Assembly (NCBI RefSeq): GCF_011683955.1
Contig: NZ_JAAQPI010000001.1
Location: 372,001-436,000 of the forward strand
Source: Pseudomaricurvus alkylphenolicus
GTDB lineage: Bacteria > Pseudomonadota > Gammaproteobacteria > Pseudomonadales > Cellvibrionaceae
Direction: 5' to 3'
Length of the DNA: 64,000 bases
Shown: positions 36,540 to 46,086 of the stretch, one piece after another
Layout of the letters: each line of letters opens with the position of its first letter
Position numbering within the stretch: position 1 is the first letter of the stretch
Notes under the pieces: generated by a model
What the model was told of the DNA's origin: nothing
The model's input: the letters and a program-made list of their open reading frames with translations, nothing else
Database searches by the model: none
Translations under genes and position numbers: made by a program

Positions 36540-37784
36540 CTACAGACTCTGATAAAGACTCTCAACCAATAGCGAACTCAGCCCCAGCGTCGCATCATAG
36601 TGGTTACGTACAAAACCACCGGCGATGCCGGCCTCTGGATCAGCAAAACCGTAGTTACCACCACCGCCGATCATCCCCACGGCCTTGGCATTGGGACCAA
36701 AGGGCGCCGGTAAGTCGGGAAAATAAGGAGTATTCGAATGATGGCTGCCCGGTGTCCAGCGGTTCTCCAGATTGATCAGCCTATCCTTGCCGCCGGGGCC
36801 CGCCGGGGTGATGAACTCTGTGACGGTCTCGGGTTTAAAGAACGGCTTTCCGAACTGAACACCCTCATTAGCTAGAGGCGTCCAGAGGCGCGCGAGACTG
36901 CGTGCATCCGAAGTGACATTGGCGGAACCGAATTCAGCGGCCAGTGCCTTCGGCTCGCTCCAGAGCTTTAAGAAACTCAAGGAGCGCAGGTGAAGGTCTG
37001 CACCAAATAAACCGTTAAAGTGAGCGTCGTATTTCCAATCGGCGGGGCTTTCCGCATCCCCCTCGCTGTCTCCGTTTTCCAGCAGCTCCTGCATCTTGGC
37101 CAGCGCATTGGTGCATTGCTCGGTCATCGGGGCCATAGGCCAGGGTTTGATTTGTGCCAGGTCCCGCTGCTCTTCGGGAGGGGTGCCTAACCAGCAGTTC
37201 AAACTCCAGGGTCCGAACAATTCAGTTCGCAGGAACTCGCCCGCCCGCTTGCCAATAATACGGTACACCAGTTCGCTGACGAGGTTGCCATAGGTATAAC
37301 CGTGATAACCCTCTGCCGTACCCGGCTCCCAGTCCGGTGCTGCCTGGGCCAGGCGCCTGGCAATTTCGTCGTATTGATCAAGGCCGTTGCCATCCAGGTC
37401 CAGTAGCTCAGTGTAGCCAGGCAATTGCGTGGAACCCGAAGCATGGCTTAGCAGCATTCGCACGGTGGTATTTTCTTTGCCATTGCATCCATATTCAGGC
37501 CAGTACTGGCTGACCCTTTCATCCAAGTCCAGCTCGCCCCGGTCGACCAGCAACATGGCGGCAAAGGCGGTTACCGCCTTACTGGTGGATTGTATATGCA
37601 CCTTGGTATTGCAGTTCCATGGACGCTTGTGATCCGCCTGCCCTGCCCACAGATCCACAATGGTTTCCCCACCCCTGGTCGCAGCAAAGGCAGCGCCGCC
37701 TGACCCCATTAGATGGGCTTGCCTGGAAAACGTGTCTCGAACGGCCTCATAGCCGGGCTTGGTGTAACCGTGAATCTGGGTCAT
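36540..37784 (-). CDS. Class C beta-lactamase-fold serine hydrolase (MlrB-like peptidase candidate)
   Basis: Protein of 414 residues of the beta-lactamase-related serine hydrolases. The S-x-x-K motif is Ser66-Lys69 (QSTSKA) and the Y-x-N motif Tyr165-Asn167 (TYGN). No signal peptide, so probably cytoplasmic. I chose the ATG at 37784 because AAGGAAG lies just upstream and it avoids overlapping the M81 gene. Members include esterases (EstB), D-aminopeptidases and MlrB of microcystin degradation. It is the last gene of a seven-gene operon and follows an MlrC-type peptidase, so a role in cleaving linear peptides or amides is inferred from context; an esterase is the main alternative. Confidence 0.82.
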   Translation of the reverse strand: MTQIHGYTKPGYEAVRDTFSRQAHLMGSGGAAFAATRGGETIVDLWAGQADHKRPWNCNTKVHIQSTSKAVTAFAAMLLVDRGELDLDERVSQYWPEYGCNGKENTTVRMLLSHASGSTQLPGYTELLDLDGNGLDQYDEIARRLAQAAPDWEPGTAEGYHGYTYGNLVSELVYRIIGKRAGEFLRTELFGPWSLNCWLGTPPEEQRDLAQIKPWPMAPMTEQCTNALAKMQELLENGDSEGDAESPADWKYDAHFNGLFGADLHLRSLSFLKLWSEPKALAAEFGSANVTSDARSLARLWTPLANEGVQFGKPFFKPETVTEFITPAGPGGKDRLINLENRWTPGSHHSNTPYFPDLPAPFGPNAKAVGMIGGGGNYGFADPEAGIAGGFVRNHYDATLGLSSLLVESLYQSL

Positions 37785-37822
37785 TCGCACTTCCTTCACT
37801 TTCGGAATATTTGTAAGCTTAG

Positions 37823-39364
37823 TCAACTTCTGTCCATCTCCGCCACGTCGATCTCAACGTCGTCCAGGGGCCAGATAGGACGGCGGATTTTTTGCCAGTG
37901 AAACTGTTGAAAGTTAAAACTGAAAATGCCACCGGCGTCCGGGTAGAGCAGACCTCGGCTGATGGGTTGGAGATCAGCACGCATGTGATTGAACGCTTTA
38001 CTCACAATCACATTCATCTCTTCAGCAATAACGCCAAACAGTTTTAGTTGTTCGCGATCATGGATCTGGCTTGGAAAACTATTGACGATAACATCAACGC
38101 CTTCGATGTTGAGCAGAGCACTTTTACCCAAGTCCCCGGCTTGCCCCTGAAGATAAGGTCCGCTGTGAACAAATTTGCCATCGGACAGGGCTCTCACGGC
38201 TGCGATTCCCGACACCGGTCCACCGCCAAAACGGGGATCGCACTTGCCACCCAGAGCAACCTCTATCTCAGCACCGACTCCGGCTGCGTGAGCCTGCTCG
38301 ACGGCAGCTTTGTCAAATAAGGGACCAAAGACAGCCCCGGCAACGCGGCGTGCAATCAGCGCCTGCAGCATTGCGGTACTGTCACCATAGCCACCGGCAT
38401 AGGGGCAATCACTGAAATCGCCTAGTAGAAACGGTCGCGGCTGAGCGGCCGTCGCTTCGACAGCGTCGAGGGCTTCGTCAATGGACACGATATCAATGGT
38501 TAACACGTCCCGCGTCCGCCAGATCTCTTCGCCCAGCTCGTTCAGGTAGGCATCCGCCCGATCCGATTCGCCGTCCATGACCAGAACGGCACTGGGGCCC
38601 GTCCAGGTCTGGTCCGCATGGGGAAAGGAGGCCATAAAACTCGCGTCCAGCAGCTGTGGATCGTCAGCCTGCAGTTGCCGCACCCGCTCCAATAGCGACC
38701 GCATTGGAGATGCCTCGGCCAGGGTGCGTCCATGATCAAGACCCGTGATCATGGGCGGGTGGATGGAGCAGCAATGTGGCTTGATTTCCCCCTTGAGGGT
38801 ACGCGCCAATAAGGTTGCCGATCTCAGTGACGCGGCTCGTATGTCTGTGTGGGGCGTCGTATGAAACCCGCAAATGATGTCACAATCGCGCACGAACTGT
38901 GGCGACAGGTTTGCATGGGGATCGAGATTAACGGCCAGGGGAACATCCCGCCCGAGACGCTGCCTGATTCGCCGTACAAACTCGCCTTCCGGATCATCCA
39001 GGTGCTCACAGGCCATGCCGCCGTGCAGCGGCAGCAACAACCCATCAAAAGGCCCTTCCGTCAACAGCTGTTTTTCAATGCGCGCCCACAGACTTTCAAA
39101 GGCATGCTCACTGACCGGGCCGGCTGGCCAGGCGAATGCACAAACGCCTACCACCAGCTCCCAACCCTCAACCTCCGCAACGTCGAGATAGCCGGCAAAG
39201 TAATGATCACTGTCTCGAAATTGCTGCAGATCACCGTGCTCTGGCACAAAGAAGAGTCCCTTCTCGGTAAACGCCTCCAGAGTGGTGGGGTATTTATTAA
39301 AGCCATGGGTTTCGGTGGCAATGCCACAGACAAAAATACGCGGCTTGAAATCAGTGGAGCTCAT
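37823..39364 (-). CDS. M81-family metallopeptidase (MlrC/microcystinase C-like)
   Basis: Protein of 513 residues with the two-domain M81 layout. Likely zinc residues are Glu18 (ATETHGFN), Asp148/His150 (NLDPHANLS) and a His in GFHTTPHTD (168-172); LPLHGGM at 112-117 and the C-terminal DFSDCPYAGGYGDST block are also typical. MlrC of sphingomonads cleaves the linear tetrapeptide from microcystin and releases Adda; other members occur outside that pathway. The start overlaps the end of the amidohydrolase gene by 14 bp, so the two are translationally coupled. 38 bp separate its stop from the beta-lactamase-fold gene. The substrate is unknown. Confidence 0.87.
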   Translation of the reverse strand: MSSTDFKPRIFVCGIATETHGFNKYPTTLEAFTEKGLFFVPEHGDLQQFRDSDHYFAGYLDVAEVEGWELVVGVCAFAWPAGPVSEHAFESLWARIEKQLLTEGPFDGLLLPLHGGMACEHLDDPEGEFVRRIRQRLGRDVPLAVNLDPHANLSPQFVRDCDIICGFHTTPHTDIRAASLRSATLLARTLKGEIKPHCCSIHPPMITGLDHGRTLAEASPMRSLLERVRQLQADDPQLLDASFMASFPHADQTWTGPSAVLVMDGESDRADAYLNELGEEIWRTRDVLTIDIVSIDEALDAVEATAAQPRPFLLGDFSDCPYAGGYGDSTAMLQALIARRVAGAVFGPLFDKAAVEQAHAAGVGAEIEVALGGKCDPRFGGGPVSGIAAVRALSDGKFVHSGPYLQGQAGDLGKSALLNIEGVDVIVNSFPSQIHDREQLKLFGVIAEEMNVIVSKAFNHMRADLQPISRGLLYPDAGGIFSFNFQQFHWQKIRRPIWPLDDVEIDVAEMDRS

Positions 39365-40589
39365 TGCGAATCAGGCTCCCACCTTTCATGATCAGCGGCA
39401 TCTGTTCCGGTCGCTGGAAGACCGACAGATCTTTGAGCGGATTGCCATCCAGCACGATCATGTCAGCGTAGGCACCGGCACTGATTTCACCCACTGCGCC
39501 CTTCATCTGCACAATCTCCGCATTGATGGAAGTTGCTGAGCGAAGGACATCGATGGCCGGTTGAACTTCAGCGCGATATTCAAACTCCTTACTCTGTAGA
39601 GGATGATACTGCGGACCAAACAAATCGGTTCCCATACCCATTTTGGCCCCGGCTCGGTGCATGTTTTCGACGGACGTCAGCACCTGATCCCACAGCGGTT
39701 TGATCTTTTCCAGACTCTCCGGGTACATGCCAAGCTCAGGGCCGTAATCCAGGATCTGGCGCATGACCGCCAGCGTGGGTACGGCGAACGTCTTGTCTGT
39801 CGCCGCTAACATTTCAGCCGTATCGGGAAGAATCTCGGTGGCGTGATCAATGGAGCGTACGCCGTTCGCAATACTGCGCTTTGCGCCTACATCTGTGTGG
39901 CAATGTACAACCACATATTTACGACGGGTCTCGCATTCGTAAACCGCCGCCCGAATCTCTTCATCGGTAAATTGAGGCATCCAGATCGGGTCTGTGGGGG
40001 ATGCCACACCGCCGGAAATAAACATCTTGATATGATCCGCACCTTTACGCAGTTCCTCACGAACCAGCTTGCGCACATCATCGACACCATCCACCACCTG
40101 GCAGATGGTGCCCGAATAAGCGCAACCGCAGGACATCTCTTCTTCATCGTGACGGCGCATATCGCCGTGACCACCGGTTTGCGATAGTGCCTGTCCCCCG
40201 TAGAGAAAACGCGGGCCATTGATCAGTCCCGCCTCGGTAGCCAGGCGCAGTCCTACATCACCACCGCCCGGATCCCTGACCGTGGTAAAACCCCGTTGCA
40301 GTGCGCCTTCAAGCAATTTGATGGAATGGCTGACCTTAAGCGGCTTGGGCATGCTGTCGAGCTTGGCCATGTTAAAACTGATGGAATAAGCGTGAAAATG
40401 CAGATCCAATAGACCGGGCATAAGAAATTTGCCCTTCAGATCAAGCACCTCGGCGTTGTCGATGTTGACGTTTTTATCGGTGACTTCACGAATACGTTCG
40501 CCCTCGACAACAACACTGCCACCTTCGATCAGCTCTTCATTAACACCGTCAAAAATAACGGCGTTCTTAAATATTTTTGGTTGGCTCAT
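39351..40589 (-). CDS. Metal-dependent amidohydrolase (imidazolonepropionase/prolidase-like)
   Basis: Protein of 412 residues, TIM-barrel amidohydrolase. Metal ligands: His64/His66 (DLHFHAY), the bridging Lys in HIKMFISGG, His in VVVHCHTD, His in RSIDHATEI and Asp in GMGTDLFG. Short beta domain at both ends (MPGLLDLHF; GAYADMIVLDGNPLKDL). The group includes Xaa-Arg and Xaa-Pro dipeptidases as well as other amide hydrolases. No signal peptide. GGGAG RBS. In this operon a dipeptidase or amidase acting on an internalised peptide is a reasonable inference. Confidence 0.85.
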   Translation of the reverse strand: MSQPKIFKNAVIFDGVNEELIEGGSVVVEGERIREVTDKNVNIDNAEVLDLKGKFLMPGLLDLHFHAYSISFNMAKLDSMPKPLKVSHSIKLLEGALQRGFTTVRDPGGGDVGLRLATEAGLINGPRFLYGGQALSQTGGHGDMRRHDEEEMSCGCAYSGTICQVVDGVDDVRKLVREELRKGADHIKMFISGGVASPTDPIWMPQFTDEEIRAAVYECETRRKYVVVHCHTDVGAKRSIANGVRSIDHATEILPDTAEMLAATDKTFAVPTLAVMRQILDYGPELGMYPESLEKIKPLWDQVLTSVENMHRAGAKMGMGTDLFGPQYHPLQSKEFEYRAEVQPAIDVLRSATSINAEIVQMKGAVGEISAGAYADMIVLDGNPLKDLSVFQRPEQMPLIMKGGSLIRNELH

Positions 40590-40620
40590 GCCAATCTCCC
40601 AGCTTAATGCTCTCTAATAT

Positions 40621-41535
40621 CTATAAACTCGCTGTTTCATCGTTTTCCAGCCGGGCAGTCAAACCCTCTGCATAACCCAATCCGGTGCCATAGAGTTTTC
40701 GAATACCGGTGGCGATAATATGGGGTATCACTGAAGCGTGATCTTCACCATCAAACACGTGCGTGGTGATATCGATACGTGGCAACTTCAAATCCTTGAG
40801 GCGTTCCAGCATCGGCAGGCCAATACCGGCCTGCGCAGATGCGGGTTCGTCCAGTTCAGCACCACCAACCGCGTGATACACTTTCCGGGCGACCCTATTG
40901 CTTGATGATTTTTGATTCTCCACAAAGGCTTTTTCCACCGCTTCGATGTCATCCCACCACTCGGTGCCAAAGGTGCCAATGAGGTAGCGCCGCAACAGCT
41001 GACTGTCTTCAAACAATGCGTAGGCGGCAAAAGCGCCGGCCGCTGAGTGACCAAACAGACCTATATCGTCAACCGCGACGGCATAACGGTCGGACAGCAC
41101 GGGCATCAGGTTTTTCTCAATAAAGCCCAGGAAGTCGGCTGCCCCCCCAAAGGTATCTTCAAAGTCCCAGCCCAGTTGATCAACCGCCTCTTTGTAAAGC
41201 TGAAACACTGGCTCAATATGTGGACCTCTTTGTGGACATCCCGGGGTTAAATATCGAAGCCGTTTCAGGCCACGCATGGCATTGCCTTCGTCCGGTGGTG
41301 TATCAATACCCACCACGATGATTTCTTCGATTCCGCCCAGCCCGCTTTGAGCGCGAACCGTCTCGAAGGCGGTTGCAAAGGTCAGACTGCCATCCAGAAC
41401 CAGCAACAGAGGGTAGTTCTTGCCCGGCTTTGGATAGCCGCCCGGCAGGCCCACCGTGATTTCGAACGTCATGTCGAAAGCACTCTGCAACTGAAAGCAT
41501 TCGCAGTCCGAAAGGGTTTTGTTGTAAATCCTCAT
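40621..41535 (-). CDS. Alpha/beta-hydrolase esterase (esterase D/Fes-like)
   Basis: Protein of 304 residues of the putative-esterase group (PF00756-like). The nucleophile is Ser164 in LFGHSAAGAF, and the C-terminal His is in DGEDHASVIPH. DGSLTFATAFE and the VVGIDTP block form the oxyanion-side strands. The gene starts within the stop of the acyl-CoA ligase (ATGA overlap), so translation is coupled. No signal peptide. It may hydrolyse an ester or a depsipeptide bond of the imported compound, or an acyl-CoA-derived ester; family enzymes also open cyclic siderophore esters. Confidence 0.82.
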   Translation of the reverse strand: MRIYNKTLSDCECFQLQSAFDMTFEITVGLPGGYPKPGKNYPLLLVLDGSLTFATAFETVRAQSGLGGIEEIIVVGIDTPPDEGNAMRGLKRLRYLTPGCPQRGPHIEPVFQLYKEAVDQLGWDFEDTFGGAADFLGFIEKNLMPVLSDRYAVAVDDIGLFGHSAAGAFAAYALFEDSQLLRRYLIGTFGTEWWDDIEAVEKAFVENQKSSSNRVARKVYHAVGGAELDEPASAQAGIGLPMLERLKDLKLPRIDITTHVFDGEDHASVIPHIIATGIRKLYGTGLGYAEGLTARLENDETASL

Positions 41536-43061
41536 TTGCTGCTTCTCATCGTTTTTAGTTGTGCTTTATCGATCTTGCCAATGGGCAGCATTGGCAGCTC
41601 CCGACGGATAAAAAACTGTTTGGGCACCTTGTAGTTCGCCAAGTGTTGTTTACAAAACTGTTTAATATCAGCCTCCTCCAGGCGGGCGCCTGCCTCGAGC
41701 AGGATATAGGCCACGCCCTTTTCCGTATAAACGGGATCAGGCACACCAAACACCGCGCTCATGGCGACGGCCGGATGCTGCTCCAGCGTTAACTCGATTT
41801 CCCTGGGGTAGATGTTATAGCCACCGGACTTATACATCTCCTTGATCCTGCCGGCGATGCGCCAGTAGCCACTGTCCGGATCGACTTCCGCGCAATCCCC
41901 GGTTTTGAGCCAGCCGTCTTCGGTAAACGCCTCCCGAGTTGCCTCCGGTTGGTTCAAATAGCCGGACATAACCGTCTTGGAACGCACCTGTATTTCATTG
42001 GAATCGGGATCAAGACGCACCTGGTAGCCGGCGGGCGGAATACCAACAAAGCTCGCCAGCGACTCATCACAGACATCATCCGGCATGTAAAGCGCTTCTC
42101 CACCCAGTTCGGTACTGCCATAGCTGGTATACAGTTGCGGCGTTATCTCACGCAACTTGCGAATCATATCCTGTGGGCAGGGTGATCCGCTCCAGACGAG
42201 CGATTGCACGCAGGCCATTCCCATCTCTCGGTATTGCGGGCATTCGAGTATTTTTTGGTACATCATGGGAATTTGATGCATAAAAGTCACATTCAGTTCG
42301 TTGACCACCTTGACGACATCCTCCGCGTCGAATCGAGGCATCAACACACTGGCGCCGCCGGCAACGATCGCCTGGCAACTCAATTGCACCGCCCCTCCCA
42401 CATGGTTTATGGGCAGATTATTGAGAATTCGCAGAGGCTCCGCCCACCAGTGCCGGCATTGGGTGCGGGCACTGGTGACCACACTGGCGTGGCTGAGCAG
42501 TGCGCCTTTCGGACGGCCTGTGCTGCCCGATGTATAAACCACCAGGCAGGGGTCTTCTGCGCGGACGCTGGCACATTCCCTGGAAAAATCTGTTTCATCA
42601 ACTTCAGCGCCAAGGGCAAGAAAATCACTGAAATCAGGTTCCCCAATCGTATGCAGCGACGCAATGCTGGAGCATTGCTGGAACAGATATCGCAGATCCT
42701 TACGGAAATCACGTCCCTCAAATTGTTCCATCCCCAGCAACACTTTTGGGCGCGAGTCCTGCAGCAGATAACTCAACTCGTCTCGGGTTTGACGCGGATT
42801 CAAGCCCTGCCAGATTGCCCCCAGGCGCGCCGTCGCCATAAATAGGATCAAGTATTCAGCCTGTGGTACCGACAACAGGGCCACCCGCTCACCCCGCCTG
42901 ACGCCGCAGGTATAAAGAGCACGCGCACAGCGATCAACAGCCCGCTCGAATTGCAGCCAGTTGTAGCTCCGCTTCTGCTCGACCAACGCATCGGCGTTCG
43001 GCGTCGCAGCCGCATAGTGCCTCGGGTAATCGCTGATCAGCGCCAACTCGGGGACTCTCAT
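41532..43061 (-). CDS. AMP-forming acyl-CoA ligase
   Basis: Adenylate-forming enzyme of 509 residues. P-loop YTSGSTGRPKG near 176-186, adenine-binding YGSTELGG, hinge IAGRIKEMYKSGGYNIYP and the C-terminal catalytic Lys in LPIGKID. It activates a carboxylate as acyl-AMP and then acyl-CoA. The ATG at 43061 is chosen over the preceding TTG. It lies 4 bp after the MaoC stop and overlaps the esterase start. In this operon it probably activates a fatty- or aryl-type side chain released from the imported compound for beta-oxidation-like breakdown. Confidence 0.87.
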   Translation of the reverse strand: MRVPELALISDYPRHYAAATPNADALVEQKRSYNWLQFERAVDRCARALYTCGVRRGERVALLSVPQAEYLILFMATARLGAIWQGLNPRQTRDELSYLLQDSRPKVLLGMEQFEGRDFRKDLRYLFQQCSSIASLHTIGEPDFSDFLALGAEVDETDFSRECASVRAEDPCLVVYTSGSTGRPKGALLSHASVVTSARTQCRHWWAEPLRILNNLPINHVGGAVQLSCQAIVAGGASVLMPRFDAEDVVKVVNELNVTFMHQIPMMYQKILECPQYREMGMACVQSLVWSGSPCPQDMIRKLREITPQLYTSYGSTELGGEALYMPDDVCDESLASFVGIPPAGYQVRLDPDSNEIQVRSKTVMSGYLNQPEATREAFTEDGWLKTGDCAEVDPDSGYWRIAGRIKEMYKSGGYNIYPREIELTLEQHPAVAMSAVFGVPDPVYTEKGVAYILLEAGARLEEADIKQFCKQHLANYKVPKQFFIRRELPMLPIGKIDKAQLKTMRSSK

Positions 43062-43065
43062 CAAT

Positions 43066-43554
43066 TCAGGCCTCGCGATCTTTCAGCCACATAATCAAGT
43101 ATTCAGCCACCAACGCCGGTTTTTCCTGCCCCTCGATTTCGACCACCTTTTCGAACGTATATAGAGTTTTGTTGTCGCCCTTGCTTTCAATGTTCTTCAG
43201 GGTGATTTTCCCGCGAATACGAGAGTCGACCAGTACCGGTGCGATCAGGCGCATGCGATTAAATCCGTAGCTGGCAGGATAGCCATAGCTTACAGGGTCG
43301 CCATCGAGCTGATAACGAAACACCTCATAGAGCATTGACGTCGTCAGGGAAGTCGTCAGCCAGCCAAACGCTATGGTCTTACCCCAAGGGCTGTGAACGG
43401 ATGCCCATTGAGGATTGATGTGGTGTGGATCGGGATCGTTGATCGCCTCTCCAAAGGCGTTAATTCGTTCCTGGGTAATGGTTGTCCAGCTGGAATAAAA
43501 CGTCTCACCAACGTGTTGGTGGCAATTTTCCAGAGTCATAAAGTGTTCGGTCAT
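43066..43554 (-). CDS. MaoC-like hot-dog dehydratase/hydratase
   Basis: Single hot-dog protein of 162 residues. The hydratase-2 motif appears as NDPDPHHINPQWA, with the catalytic Asp and His conserved, followed by KTIAFGWLTTSL. It hydrates or dehydrates an enoyl-/3-hydroxyacyl-CoA. The ATG at 43554 has GGAA upstream; residues before it in the frame look non-coding. It sits between the TBDR and the acyl-CoA ligase of the same operon, consistent with side-chain beta-oxidation. Confidence 0.85.
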   Translation of the reverse strand: MTEHFMTLENCHQHVGETFYSSWTTITQERINAFGEAINDPDPHHINPQWASVHSPWGKTIAFGWLTTSLTTSMLYEVFRYQLDGDPVSYGYPASYGFNRMRLIAPVLVDSRIRGKITLKNIESKGDNKTLYTFEKVVEIEGQEKPALVAEYLIMWLKDREA

Positions 43555-43590
43555 TGCAGATTTCCAGAGTCTTGGTTGAGCAGGCTGGTG

Positions 43591-43614
43591 GCGAGGCACC
43601 TGGGAGTGCCCCGC
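43591..43614 (-). other. Hairpin between TBDR and MaoC genes
   Basis: GCGAGGCAC and GTGCCCCGC form a 9-bp stem with one mismatch around CTGGGA. No T-tract follows, so transcription probably continues; it may protect or process the mRNA. Confidence 0.3.
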
Positions 43615-43632
43615 TCAAGCGGTGTTTGACGT

Positions 43633-45867
43633 TCAGAAACGCAGACTGGCTTCGACACCGAGGGTTCGTGGACGCATGCGACTGGCCGGCACGCCGGCTA
43701 TTGCGGTCTGCGCAAACAGACTGATGCGGCCATCTTCGTCGGTGAGGTTTTCGCCCGTCAGATACAGCGACCAGTGTTCCGCTTCTACCCCGAGGCGTGC
43801 ATTAAGCACTGCAAAGGAGTCCGACTCCGTACTGAACCCGACCGTGTAATCCGGTCGTGAATCGGTGTATTGATAGGCCGTATAGAAACGGCCGTTGAGC
43901 CCGGTATCTGCCAATGGCCATTGGTAGGCGGCCGATACCGACATTGTGGCCTCGGGCACCTGGGTGACGGTATCCCCGTCAGCAATATTGGCCAGGGGCA
44001 GATCGTCTCCGTATTCTGTACTGTTGAAGTTGGCTGCGATCTGCAGAGTCAAACCGGGAACCCCGCGGTAGAGAACGCCGATGTCGACGCCAACGGCGTC
44101 CGCTTCGCCCACATTCTCAGCGTAGGAAATGGGCAGGCCACTGTTCGGATCCACCGTGCCCAACAGGGTGATGATGTCATCCCACTGCAGGTAATACAGC
44201 GCCGCTTCCAGAGTCAGGGCATCATCCATAAAGCTCAATTTGGTACCCAGCTCGTAGCTGATCAGATCTTCCGACTCGGAAAATTCAGGAGCGGCGATAC
44301 CTGCGGCCACTGCCGACAGCAGAGAGATACCTTGCTGCGCCACGCCACTGCGAAATCCCTGAGCCACGTTCAGGTAATAGAGACTGTCGCCGTCGGGCGC
44401 GTAGGCCAGGTTCACGCGACCAGTCACCTTGTCAAGGTCCTGTGAACGTTTGGCGTCAAAACCCAGCGCATTCAGCCCGGCAATGGTGAGCGCCCCCAGG
44501 TCTTCTTCCTCCCGCTCATCTTCAAAGTAACGGCTGCCCAGTGTCAGCGTCCATTCGTCACTCAGTTCGTAGTGCAATTCTCCGAACACCGCCCATTGCG
44601 TGGATCGTTTCTCCTGATCGGCGACGACGGTTAACACCGGGTCGGGCAGCCCCGCCAGCAAAGTTCCGGCAATGACCTGCTGCTCTTGCCTGGCGTCCAT
44701 AAAGAACACACCGGCCGTCCAGGACAAACTGCCTTCGCCAGTGTAAGCCAGACGCAGCTCCTGATTCAGCGTGCGGTTTTCAATCGGCAGCAATACTGGA
44801 GCGCCCAACACATTTTGATCCAGCTGCTGTTTGTTCTCGATCAGCGATGTGGTGCTGTAGAGGGAGACCTGCTCGAAATCGTATTCCAGCACCAGATTGT
44901 ATAAATCGAATTCTATACGGTTCGTCAGATCATCGGCTGTAACGGGCCTCACCCCGGCCGGAATCGGCAATGGCAACGCCGCAGGATCGAACTCGATAAA
45001 GACCGGCGAAAACTCATAATCTTTATCGGCATAGGGAACCGCGCTTGCCACCTCACTGTGCCAGGCCGTCAGTTTTATGCTCAGGTTGTCTGTCGGCGTA
45101 AACAACAACTTGGCTCGATAGCTTTCGTCTTCGCTGTCGTTGTAGTCGTTTTCGCCCGTCAGGGGTAAGTCGATAAAGCCAGCCTGATCCACACGAGAGG
45201 CAACAACACGCGCAGACAGCACGTCCTCTATCAATGGCAGGTTTATTGCGGCCTGTGCCTTCCAGCTGTCGCCATGCCCACTGGTCGATGAAATACCGCC
45301 ATTGGCCTTGAATTCAAACTCGTTGTGCTCTGGACTACGCGTCAGCACACGCACCGTACCCCCCTGGGAGCTGGCCCCGTAGAGCGTACCCTGCGGGCCG
45401 CGCAGCACCTCAATGCGCTCAAGATCATAGGGGTTCATATCGGGTACAAACTGTTGTCCCACTTGGGTGTAGGGTAAATCATCCATGTAATAACCCACTG
45501 TCGCGTCGCCAAACAACGAACTCACACCGCGAATTTGAACCGTATTGGAACCCCCGAACAGTTCAACGCTGGATACTCCTGGGTTGCCGGCAATCGCGTC
45601 GGCAACGGAAACCACACCCTGGTCTTCCAATTGCTCCCCGGTCATGGCACTGATGGAGAAAGAGGTATCCATAATGCTCTTGGCTCCAATCTTTTCGGCC
45701 GTGACTATAATTTCCTCTAGCATGAGCCTGGCGACATCTTCCGCCACGGCATGGCCACAAGGTATGGCCAGAAAAGCGGCCGCCAAGGCTGTCTTCTTGC
45801 AAAATCCAAGTTTTGTACCAGTAATCCAGCTGTCTGCACTAGCCTTTCTAGAAAATGATGTCTTCAT
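43633..45867 (-). CDS. TonB-dependent receptor heading the peptide/acyl-compound operon
   Basis: Outer-membrane receptor of about 744 residues. Signal peptide with hydrophobic TALAAAFLAIPCGHAVA, then LEEIIVTAEK (TonB box region), plug with SVELFGGSNTVQIRGVSSLFGDATVGYYMDDLPY, the RIEVLRGPQGTLYGASSQGGTVRVLT block and a barrel ending in RTLGVEASLRF. The plug and GPQGTLYG block resemble FecA/CirA-like receptors used for small natural products. I chose the ATG at 45867; an in-frame ATG at 45903 adds 12 residues. Divergent from a TetR gene with three operator-like sites between, so repression and induction by the imported compound are likely. Confidence 0.9.
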   Translation of the reverse strand: MKTSFSRKASADSWITGTKLGFCKKTALAAAFLAIPCGHAVAEDVARLMLEEIIVTAEKIGAKSIMDTSFSISAMTGEQLEDQGVVSVADAIAGNPGVSSVELFGGSNTVQIRGVSSLFGDATVGYYMDDLPYTQVGQQFVPDMNPYDLERIEVLRGPQGTLYGASSQGGTVRVLTRSPEHNEFEFKANGGISSTSGHGDSWKAQAAINLPLIEDVLSARVVASRVDQAGFIDLPLTGENDYNDSEDESYRAKLLFTPTDNLSIKLTAWHSEVASAVPYADKDYEFSPVFIEFDPAALPLPIPAGVRPVTADDLTNRIEFDLYNLVLEYDFEQVSLYSTTSLIENKQQLDQNVLGAPVLLPIENRTLNQELRLAYTGEGSLSWTAGVFFMDARQEQQVIAGTLLAGLPDPVLTVVADQEKRSTQWAVFGELHYELSDEWTLTLGSRYFEDEREEEDLGALTIAGLNALGFDAKRSQDLDKVTGRVNLAYAPDGDSLYYLNVAQGFRSGVAQQGISLLSAVAAGIAAPEFSESEDLISYELGTKLSFMDDALTLEAALYYLQWDDIITLLGTVDPNSGLPISYAENVGEADAVGVDIGVLYRGVPGLTLQIAANFNSTEYGDDLPLANIADGDTVTQVPEATMSVSAAYQWPLADTGLNGRFYTAYQYTDSRPDYTVGFSTESDSFAVLNARLGVEAEHWSLYLTGENLTDEDGRISLFAQTAIAGVPASRMRPRTLGVEASLRF

Positions 45868-45944
45868 CAGTTCGCTCTCGTTATTGGATATCTCTTTCAG
45901 CATTTATAACCAGCTGCAATTAAGTCAGGCTTTTTAACTACCAA

Positions 45945-46025
45945 GGTGCACAAGCATGCACCCCACACCCCTATGGTGCACAAGCATGCACCTGATGTCA
46001 ACAAAAAGGTGCTCGCCCGTGCACC
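45945..46025. promoter_or_regulatory. Three 18-bp operator-like inverted repeats between TBDR and TetR genes
   Basis: GGTGCACAAGCATGCACC occurs twice, identically, at 45945-45962 and 45975-45992; a third site GGTGC-N8-GCACC lies at 46008-46025. Each is a GGTGC/GCACC inverted repeat of 18 bp. Spacing of 30 and 33 bp puts them close to three helical turns apart. They lie in the 219-bp divergent gap and are the natural binding sites of the TetR protein. Confidence 0.8.
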
Positions 46026-46086
46026 CCTCGCTGTTATTGGCTACAATGGCCGCTGGATTGGCATCAGCAAGTATAGGAGAGTGGCA

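Noticed and set aside
45945-45992. CRISPR-like direct repeats
   Set aside because: Only two identical 18-bp units, internally palindromic, at a divergent promoter; operators explain them better.
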